Shown: positions 55,881 to 64,000 of the stretch, piece by piece
Layout of the letters: every line of letters starts with the position of its first letter
How positions within the stretch are numbered: position 1 is the first letter of the stretch
From: Umbilicaria muhlenbergii
Lineage: Eukaryota; Ascomycota; Lecanoromycetes; Umbilicariales; Umbilicariaceae
DNA: 64,000 nucleotides
Direction of reading: 5' to 3'
Assembly (NCBI GenBank): GCA_000611775.1
Contig: KK106984.1
Coordinates: 650,364 to 714,363, forward strand
Position numbers and translations under genes: made by a program
Notes under the pieces: model-generated
Told to the model about the DNA's origin: nothing
The model's database searches: none
What the model saw: the letters and a program-made list of their open reading frames with translations, nothing else

Positions 55881-56612
55881 TTAAAAAAGTACCTACACTC
55901 TTTTTGACCTCTGAAGGTGATAAAATATCAGTGAGATAAATGCATGTATTGATGAAAAATTCTTCCTCAACATCATTAAACATCTCAACTCATAATTTAC
56001 AGAGTGATCAAGAGGTTTCTAGAACATCTTAAATTTATTAATTAATTATTAATAATCAATTCTCAAGTCCTGTGAGGAGTAAACAACAAATGATCAAGAA
56101 GTACTCTGTCACAGTGACAGATAATTATGAGAAGTCAGTAAATGTGAAAGCTCTGCAACATGTAAGCATTCTTGAAGATTTAATTAGTAAACACAGATGA
56201 CTGCAGTAGAGGTAGTTGAAAGAGCAAGATTCTGAATCAAATAATCTCAACATTAAAAGTAAGTGTCTTAAGCATTAAAGAAATCATGATTAAATCACAT
56301 CAGAAGAAAGGAACTTCTTCTTAATTTCCTTAATTGAAGGACAGCCAGATGATCATGAGAGATCAAAAACAGTAAACATCATGAAAATGAACTCTTAAAG
56401 TGATGTGATCCTCAAAAACTTACAATGATAAGTAATACATGATTCAGAGAACACCTGCTGTCTAGTGTTGAAGACATTAAATCAGAGAGATTTATACAAG
56501 GCACAGATTCAAGATTTAAAAGAACAGAATAATCAGAAAGACTCTTAAATAAAGAAGTTAACAACTGAGAAACAAGAATTAAAATAAAATGTGTTGAAGT
56601 TAACTTAATAAC

Positions 56613-57275
56613 TAGGCTGTCATTTGAGTCAGGTCAGGTCAGGTTCATGATTAAAGACTTGACTTATGAGTTCAGCCCCTTCATGAACCTGGTATTCAGT
56701 GGTCAATCAGGTCAACCCTGAGGTACTCACATGAACACTGAACTAACTCAATGCAGCTAGAAAAAAGCTTAATTTTAAGTGAGGAACTTCAAAAAGTTGA
56801 TGAAGTCATAAGGTAATGAGCTTATCAGATACCACATTGTAAGTGATTTTTTTGCGTAACACAAATAAGTTGTAGAGCTCAATGCGCCCGTCAATTCTAT
56901 GCAAAAATTATCAAAAATAGATCACGGCGCATTGAGTTGTGTGGGTTTGAAGTTCAGGGTGATGAACATCATCAATCAATCAACTTCACGAAAGTGTCAA
57001 CTTTCAAACTCACATAACTTAATGCGCAGTGATCCATTTTTGATGGTTTTTACACAGAATTGACGGGCGCATTGAGCTCTATAATATCTGAAATTATGAA
57101 AGGGTTTAGCCCTAATTGTTGCAGCTCTCAGTGTCTTAATTACCCTCAGTGTCTGCCTTCAATACCTGCCCTGACCTGACATGTTAAGGTGAGTTTAAAA
57201 TCACTGAGACACTGTCACCTGACCTGACCTGATTCAACCTGACTCAGTGTCACCCTGACCTGCAGTGACAGCTTA
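56613..57275 (-). mobile_element. hAT-derived MITE (663 bp) with an internal palindrome
   Basis: Ends TAGGCTGTCAtttgag... and ...TGACAGCTTA, the same termini and subterminal repeats as the 7.7-kb hAT element but in opposite orientation. 8-bp target duplication: ttaataac (56,605-56,612) / ttgataac (57,276-57,283), one G-to-A apart. The gag copy in D shows the empty site near 63,960. No transposase, so it moves in trans. Left about 150 bp matches the right hAT end (52,463-52,593), right about 165 bp matches the left hAT end (44,880-45,015) in decayed form. The centre is a palindrome. Confidence 0.9.
56873..57081. repeat. palindrome inside the MITE
   Basis: About 100-bp arms that start tagagctcaatgcgcccgtc and end gacgggcgcattgagctcta; the outer 24 bases pair perfectly, and inner parts (gggtttgaag / ctttcaaact) continue with few mismatches to a loop near 56,952-57,003. 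CpG sites are retained in the arms, unlike the surroundings. Confidence 0.9.
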
Positions 57276-58317
57276 TTGATAACTTAACAATCCTGAAGCA
57301 GAGCAGTTAAGAGAAGGCACACTTAAATTATTAAATGTAAATGACACAATGAAGAAGTGTTCAATGAAGTTTTCAGATTCATCAATTCTGAATGATGATC
57401 TTAAGCTCACGTTTCAGGTATGAAATGATCAGATGAAGAGCAAGTTATTAATCAATGATGATTGATTTGATCAGTCAGACCTAGATGAAGCTGAACATGT
57501 TAAAGTGACTTACATCAAGATGTGAGTTAACAGCAAGATCACTGAACACCTTTATTCATGACTGAAGACTCAGTCAGGAAGAGAGATTTATGTTGAGAAG
57601 ATTATTTAATGTCTTAAGAACATCTTTATGAAGACATGAAAACAACTGAAGAAGTTCAAGATATCTTATCTTAAAAACTTTAACATGTTTCAGTCAGAGT
57701 TTTTATGACTGATGAACTCAGCAAAGATACTTGCAGATCAGTGAAAAGAAGAAGTTTATGATAAATTATACAATTCACTTTAAGTTCAAATGAAAATTTA
57801 TGTCACTGATGAGGATATGTCATTTGACATTTATTATAAAAAGGCTCAACAGTTCATAAGAGATCTTGTTAAAACTGATAAGAAAATCAAGAAATAAAAC
57901 AATCAGCAGAAGCTGCAGAAAAAATAATCAACTTTTAAATTTAAAAAGAAGACAATCATCACAATCACTGTCATCACATGAGAAGCAATCAAGTTAATGT
58001 TAATTAATATAACATGTTATATCTGTAATAAGAAGAAACACTTAATGAGAGATTATCTTAATAAGTTAAAAAAGACTGAGGCAAAGATGATAAAGTTTAA
58101 TCATTCAAATTTAGAAAATGAATTACTTTAAATGAAGTCTTTACCCTAAAGTCAACAGAAGGAGCAAAAATAAGCAAGATGAAAATGTTAAACATTTTAA
58201 AAAAAATCATCATTGACCTGAGATTATCAACTTGCAGTTAACAGCTTAATCATGAGGATAACAGCTCTGTTAAACATCAGTGCTGCTGAAAAGACTTTCA
58301 TTCACAAGAAGCATTTT

Positions 58318-58524
58318 TATTACAGTTAATTATTTCACTTCATAAGCAGGCTTAAAACTGTTGCAAGAGGTGAGTTATTTGAACTTAAAAAAGTACAAAG
58401 AAGGAAGCAGTCTTGTGAGTGTAATCATGACATAAATGTTAAGGTGTCAAGACACACTAGTCTCAATTTAGTTTAACATCAGGTAGTTCAATATTCATCA
58501 GTGTTAATTAATCATGTTGTAACA
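58318..58524 (-). repeat. 3' LTR of element D
   Basis: Read on the minus strand: TGTTACAACATG...AACTGTAATA (CA changed to TA). 207 bp, inverted relative to the E LTR at 55,668-55,880. Confidence 0.8.
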
Positions 58525-58899
58525 TCACTCCTCTTCAGACAGGAGGATTGTTCTCAGTTTTCATTTTAAATCTTCTGTCTTGACTGTCTCTTGAATCCTC
58601 TATTGACTGTCATGTTGTCTTCATTCATCAGGTTCAGCTCTTTACCTGACTTGTAAGCATTTAATCAAACTTGTAACCTTCTCAGTGGCCTCACCTCATT
58701 TAAATAAGCATCATGATAATCCTTTATCTTTTAAGGTGACTCTATAAAGTCAACAGCATCATATCATTCTGAGTTTAAATCATATCCCTCTCAAGTCACT
58801 TGATATTGCAGGATGTTGTTGCAGATTCAGCTTATTAAGATTTTTTTCACTGTGTACTCAGGTTGATCATTAACTTCAGTCAACAGCTCTGAGTCCTGA

Positions 58900-61130
58900 A
58901 TTTAATTTAACATTAAGTCATTCACCACTTTCCTTAAATGATCAGCATGAAAGATGTTGTTTATCTTCATGTGTTCAGGTAGCTTTAAAATGTAGAAGTG
59001 ATCTTTCATGCTGAGGATCTGATAAAGGCCTGTCACTTGATGATTTAACTTTAAACTAAGTCTTTCAGTGATTCAACTCTTTCAAGTAATGTAGACTCAG
59101 TCTTTGATGAAGAAGTTCAATTTTCTTCAGTGCTTATTTGCTTGATCTGTCATTTTATTTTAAGCCTGTTTCAGGTTTTTCTTTGCTCATTTAACTGCAT
59201 CATAAGCTCTGATAATGAAGATCTGAGCTTCTTCTTTTGTTAATTGCTCTCTTACAGTGTTTGAGGATTGTGTTTGCTCTTTTTAATAAAAGTGTAAATG
59301 AGGGGTCTGTCTCAGCTTCAACTCATAAGGTGACATGCCTGTGAACTCATGAGTGAGAATCACTTGAGTGAAATTCATTATTAATAAAAGGTCTGATCAG
59401 TTGTCCTGAAAGTGATTCATGAAGAGGTGAAGCTTCTTGCCTGAGTGTGCTGTCACAGGTGTTGAATGAGCTTCATTAATTAAATAAGTCTGCAAAGTGT
59501 CAACATTCAGCATCATGAGCTTCTTAAATCATGTAAGAAGGTTATCTTAAAGCTTTCAGCCTCATTTCTTCTTTCTTGTTATCTGGCAGTACTGATTCAG
59601 TGATTCATGAGAGTGATTAACTTGCAGAATTCAATTCATCAGCTGATAAGAATTTTTCATCTGTTCAGTCTTATTCAGTGAATCACTTTCAATATTCATT
59701 GAACCCTTACTTATTGCAGTTATTACATAATTAGAATTCAGAAACAGTTATGTTCATGCAGTGATGTTCTTTTCTTTCTGAGTGATCAACTCATCATGTT
59801 TTCTTATCAAAGCATCAACAATGACGTTGACTGTTTCTGAGTGATAAGTAATCTTGAAGTTGTAATCTGTCACAATATCAGCTCATCTAGCTTGTCATGA
59901 ATTAAGTAATCACTTGATGATAAAGTACTCTAAAGCATGATGATCTGTAATTGCAACAAAAGGGGCTGCTTGTAGACTTAATAGCATGTCATATCATTTT
60001 TGAAGAGCTTTAACAACTGCTAGCATCTCTCTGTCATGAATCTCATATCACATTTCCTCAGGTGACATTATCTTTGAGAAGTAAATTACAAATTTTCACT
60101 TGTCATCTTTCTGTTGTTGAGTGAGCACTTCTGCAACAACTTCACTGCTGACATCTGTCTTTATTCAAGTTTTCAAATAAGGTGAGTAGTGAGCTCAAAT
60201 AACATCTGATAACATCAGCTCTTTTGCCTTCTTAAAAGCTTGAATTTTCAGCTCTTTTAAGGGGTGCCAGGCCCCTTTTGTGATCAGCTTTGTCAACAAG
60301 TGTACAACTTGACCTCATTTTTTCAATGAGCAACAATAGAAGTTGCAGAATCTCAGAAAAGATTGAATTTCTTTAATTAATTTTAATAACAATTAATCCT
60401 TGATGACAGAAACTTTGTCTGAGTTCATTATAATATCTTCAGTACTGATGATGAAGCTCAGAAACTTAATAAATTAAATGCTGAACTCATTCTTCTTTAT
60501 GTTCACTTGTAGGCCTGCTTTTTTAAGGTGTTGAAGCATCTTTTTAACTTGAGTGTCATGTTTCAACAGATCCTCTGAGTAGATCAAAATATTATTCACA
60601 TAAATCATACAGAAATCATTCAGATAATTAAATAAAACATCATTAATATACCTTTAAAAGAAGGTGAGTTTGTTGCAAAGACTGAAAGATAAAATCTTGT
60701 ATTTGTAGAATCTGTACCTCATTTGAAAGGTGATTAAATCCTCAACAGATTTTTTCATCTGTATTCAGTAGAACACCTGCTTAACATTCAGCTTGATAAA
60801 AACTTTTACTTTAATCAGTCATGTTAAGGTCTCTTCAATTAAAGGCAAGAGGTACTTATCCTTCTTAATGATTGCATTGAACTTTCAGTAGTCAACACAA
60901 AAACATCACTCTTCTTCAGGTTTCTTTGCAAAGAGAACTGATGACACATAAGAAGCATCATTAAGGATTATGAAATTCTTTTTCAGATGATCTTCAAGGT
61001 AAGCCTTGATTAACTTCAACTGCTTCAATGACATGCTGTATAAGAAGCTTGAGGTCAGGTTGTTCTCATCTTTCAAGATAATATCATGATTCACTTTTTA
61101 CTTATGTAGAGGCAGCTGATCTGATGTCAT
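58900..61130 (-). pseudogene. pol of element D: RT, RNase H, integrase
   Basis: RT begins in the open 62-codon stretch 61,094-60,906 (NHDIILKDENNLTSSFLYSM, KAYLEDHLKKNFI, SSVLFAKKPEEE; the family has KKPGGG). RT palm follows at about 60,890-60,560 with a VNDILI-type catalytic block near 60,590. RT thumb (FNFYCR, a small motif) is near 60,350. RNase H is at about 60,160-59,900 (HHALEYFIIK ... ITYHSE near 59,950-59,830). Integrase follows with a WDQNLPLLTHE-like tail near 59,350. The family resembles element B. Frame broken mainly by TGA. Confidence 0.7.
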
Positions 61131-61549
61131 CTTGCTGAAAACCTTCACAAACTCTTAATACTGATGAGGTAATTTTTTCTTTACTCTTTAATTCAACTCT
61201 GTTTTATTCTGCAGCAGCAGACAGAGGTTTCTTCAGTTTTTTATTAAGTGATTGACCTCATGAATATTAATAATGTTGATAATCACCTCTTTTTTTTTAA
61301 CATTGCGTAGGAAGTTTCTCACTTTCAGAAGTGTAATATTCACTTTTTAATAAAAAGGAGGTTTATGATTCTTTGATTTCTTTACATTCAATGAACTTTG
61401 ACCTTCATTCATTGAATTACTCATGTGATTCATTGAATCTTTCTTTTCATTCAGTTGTTTTTTCATCTCATTGATGTTGACCTGCTGTTGAGCTTTTCAT
61501 GTCTTTGGTTGTGCCTGTAGCTGCAGGACTGACTTTTTGAGCAGTTTAA

Positions 61550-62418
61550 CATCAGCAATTTAACAAGTTAACTCTGAGTTAATTTTTAATACTTTGAGCG
61601 CTCTGAGCTTCTGATCTCATGTCTCAGCTAACAGCTGCTCTTAGCATCCTCTGAGTGCTTTGAGCTCAACCTTAAATCTTGAGCATACCTTCATGAATAA
61701 TAAGGAACTTTTTATTGAAAAGTTTTAAATCTTTTTATTCTGTACACTTTACAAACTAAAGATTTCTTCATAAGTTTTAATTTGTAATAGTTATGAATTA
61801 AAAAACTTTTAATTAATTATAAATATATTAGCATATTGAATAACTATTGCGCTTTTATACTTATGATATAGCTTTTAGTTTATAAGTTGTAGAGAAGAAG
61901 CTATTTAACAGTTTTATAACTTAAAGTTTTTTTATAACTGTTGTTGTTAAAAGTTACATTGATTTCAAACTTTCAGTGACGAAAATTACAACATTAATAA
62001 ACAGACTTTTAATGACTTTTTGAATAACTCAACAACAACAACACATAAAAAGAAACTTTGTATAAGAAAACTCTTAAACAGCTTATTCTCTACAACTTAT
62101 AAACTGAAAGTTATATCATCAGTATAAAAGCGCAATAGTTATTCAATATGCTAATATATTTATAATTAGTTAAAAGTTTTTTAATTCATAACTATTGCAA
62201 ATTAAAACTTATGAAGAAATCTTTAGTTTGTAAAGTGTGTACAGAATAAAGAGATCTAAAACTTTTCAATAAAAAGTTTTTTATTATTCATGAAGGTATA
62301 ATAGTTATTTAAAGTGTAAGATTTGTATGAGCTCATTTACTGCTCAGAGAGTGCTCTGAGCGTATAAAGTACTATTAACTAAAACCTTATTTTTGAGCAG
62401 GCTGTCAAGTTGCAGATG
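61550..62418 (-). mobile_element. fold-back/MITE-like element, copy 4
   Basis: 869 bp, same orientation as copy 3: CATCAGCAATTTAACAAG ... GTTGCAGATG. It is the most complete hairpin: arms about 61,687-61,925 and 62,060-62,300 are inverted copies joined by a loop with acaacaacaacac. Flanked by ttaa on both sides (61,546-61,549 and 62,419-62,422). Retains gcgc sites. Confidence 0.85.
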
Positions 62419-62949
62419 TTAATGAATTTTTCTTTTCACTCATTTAACCTTATTGAATGTTCAGTATCCTCAGGGTCAGCTTTGTTAAATGTCATTATGA
62501 TTTCATTCCTTTCTACTCTTCTTAAAATCTGAGTCAGTGTTGCTGCCTCATGCAGATTATCACATCATTCAGCATCTGCCTGATGTTCTGATTTGACTTC
62601 TGATAGCTGTAATTTTCACCTTGATATTATTAAGTTCTTGCTTACCTGATATTGAGCCTCCTCAGGTCAAATCAGCTTTCAATTGAAGTAATCAATTAAT
62701 ATCTTAATCTTCTTGAATCATTTTCTCTCAATCAGAACATCATGCCTGCTGATGTTATAAAACAAGAAGTGAGTAGGGATTCATCTTCTGTTAATCATTA
62801 AATTTGCTGTAAATGCTCTGAAGATCATCTCAACATTTCAATTATTATATTTTGTTAAAAGAATTGACCTCTGTGCTGTCCTGATGTATAACTGCAGATG
62901 CTTTTTCATAAATTTAAAGTGCTTCTTGTGAATGAAAGTCTTTTCAGCA

Positions 62950-64000
62950 ACATCAGTGTTTAGCAGAGCTGCTACTCTTATGATTAAGCTGTTGACTGCA
63001 AGTTAATAATCTCAGGTTAATGATGACTTCTTTAAAATGTTTAACATCTTCATCTTGCTTATCTTTGCTCTTTTCATTGACTTTAAGGTGAAGACTTCAC
63101 TTAAAGTAACTCATTTTTTAAATCTGAATGATCAGAGTCTACAGCCTTTGCCTCAGCTTTCTTTAACTTATCAGGATAATCCCTCATCAGGTGTTCTTTC
63201 TTATTGCAGATGTAATAAATTATGTTAATTAATATTAATCTGATTGCTTCTCATGCAACAGTGATGATTGTGATAATTGTCTTCTTTTTAAATTTAAAAG
63301 CTGACTGCTTCCTCTGCAGCTTTTATTAATTTTTTCATTTCTTGATTCTTTCATCTGCTTTAATAAGACCTCTCATGAACTGTTGAGCCTTTTTATAATA
63401 AACATCAAATGACATGTCCTCATCAGCAACATAAATTTTCATTTGAACTCAAAGTGAGTTATATAACTTGTTATGAATTTTCTCTTTTCACTGATCTGTT
63501 GGCATCTTCACTGAGTTCATCAGTCATAGAAACTCTGACTGAAACATGTTAAAGTCCTCAAGATAAGGCATCTTGAACTTCTTCAGTTGCTCTCATGTCT
63601 TCAAGTGATGATCTGAATCCTTGAAGATGTTCTTCAGGTATTGAATAATCTCTTTAACATAAATCTCTCTTCCTGACTGAGCCTTCAATCATGAATAAAG
63701 GTGTTCAGCAGCCTTGCTGTCAACTCACATCTTGATGTAAATCACTTTGACATGTTCAGCTTCATCTTGATCTGACTGATCAAATCAATCATCATTGATT
63801 AATAACTTGCTCTTCATCTGATCATTTCATACCTGAAATGTGAGCTTAAGATCATCATTCAGAATTAACAGATCTGAAAACTTTATTGAATGCTTCTTCA
63901 TTGTGTCACTCACATTTAATTTAAATGTGCCTTCTCTTGACCGCTCTGCTTCAGGATTGTTAAATCATCAAGTTAACTTCAACACATTCTGTTTCAATTC
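62950..64000 (-). pseudogene. gag and protease start of element D
   Basis: Minus-strand equivalent of the E gag. The segment near 63,960-63,940 reads aacttgatgatttaac, the unoccupied target of the MITE found in E. The zinc knuckle lies near 63,230-63,190 (CYICNKKEHLMRDYP-like), followed by a protease start near 63,010-62,930 (TALLNTDVAEKTFIH). Broken by TGA. A plus-strand frame at 63,037-63,228 is a shadow of this gag. Confidence 0.7.

Larger units (their letters stand above)
56080..58260 (+). pseudogene. gag of element E, split by a MITE
   Basis: N-terminal half at about 56,080-56,604: TDNYEKSVNVKALQHVSILE, DLISKH, then ITSEERNFFLISLIEGQPDD and a coiled stretch (QIQDLKEQNNQKDS). After the MITE: KKCSMKFSDSSILNDDLKLT at about 57,352-57,412, then INDDWFDQSD with capsid-type helices, FQSEFLWLMNSAKILADQ near 57,690-57,743, and a zinc knuckle CYICNKKKHLMRDYL at 58,015-58,060 (last Cys now Tyr). 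Frame broken by TGA. The homologous gag of D provides the uninterrupted empty site for the MITE. Confidence 0.75.
55668..58317 (+). mobile_element. Ty3/gypsy element E, truncated, with a hAT MITE in gag
   Basis: Starts with a 213-bp LTR (55,668-55,880; TGTTATGACATG...AACTGTAACA), followed by gag on the plus strand (about 56,080-58,260) and the start of a protease. The sequence then breaks at about 58,313, where the LTR of element D begins in the opposite direction. E and D are the same family: the gag and the region to CACAAGAAGCA near 58,312 align with D on the minus strand (64,000 to about 62,930). A 663-bp MITE is inserted at 56,613. Pol of E is absent. Confidence 0.75.
58318..64000 (-). 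mobile_element. Ty3/gypsy element D, continues past the window
   Basis: On the minus strand: gag (64,000 to about 63,000), protease region, fold-back insert (61,550-62,418), RT (about 61,100-60,250), RNase H (about 60,200-59,800), integrase (about 59,700-58,900) and a 207-bp 3' LTR at 58,318-58,524 preceded by the purine tract gaagaggagtga. The LTR matches the 5' LTR of element E. D inserted into E head-on. The 5' LTR is outside the window. Decayed. Confidence 0.8.

Overview
The window looks like nuclear DNA of a filamentous ascomycete (Pezizomycotina). It has 49-60 bp spliceosomal introns, a fungal secondary-metabolism type O-methyltransferase, Ty3/gypsy chromoviruses, Copia and hAT elements, and two sharply different base compositions. 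About 60 kb is AT-rich, CpG-poor, repeat-derived DNA decayed by C-to-T/G-to-A mutation of the RIP (repeat-induced point mutation) type. Only about 40,870-45,015 has normal GC content. No rRNA, tRNA or CRISPR array was seen.

Left part (1-19,733). Decayed Ty3/gypsy elements lie on the minus strand (A, 1-4,310; B, about 5,130-10,520). B is split by a short gag-bearing LTR element with 139-bp LTRs (6,945-8,733). A plus-strand Copia element occupies about 12,833-18,576. An 870-910 bp fold-back element interrupts both A and the Copia element.

Centre (19,734-41,159). This is a nested transposon stack whose joints can be resolved to the base. A short element with 110-bp terminal direct repeats holds Ty3 chromovirus Y (20,176-40,904). 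Y holds a second chromovirus family twice: X, minus strand, inside Y's 5' LTR (20,402-27,052), and Z, plus strand, inside Y's protease/RT region (29,555-37,098). Z in turn holds a fold-back element (31,756-32,642). All four LTRs of X and Z are 462 bp, and target duplications are visible at each Ty3 step. X, Y and Z each carry, antisense between chromodomain and 3' LTR, a 30-codon Zn2Cys6-spaced cysteine cluster. This is the most interesting coding signal in the window.

Gene island (40,905-44,879). The only recognisable host gene is a four-exon O-methyltransferase on the minus strand (43,811-42,335). It fits its family in length and splicing but carries an apparent one-base deletion in exon 3. 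A protein-kinase N-lobe fragment at 44,745-44,879 is cut off by a 7.7-kb hAT transposon (44,880-52,593) with an exact 8-bp target duplication.

Right part (52,594-64,000). This holds decayed flanking DNA, an extremely AT-rich desert, then Ty3 element E (plus) with a 663-bp hAT-derived MITE in its gag, and Ty3 element D (minus) of the same family running off the window with a fourth fold-back copy inside it.

Two themes link the regions. First, the mutation pattern is unlike textbook CpA-targeted RIP: TGG/CCA has become TGA/TCA while CpA is largely spared, so decayed pol genes are interrupted almost only by TGA. Second, the border between mutated and unmutated DNA lies inside transposons (Y's 3' LTR and the left end of the hAT), not at the transposon/host junctions. 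All domain and pair comparisons were made by eye and are approximate unless exact positions are given.
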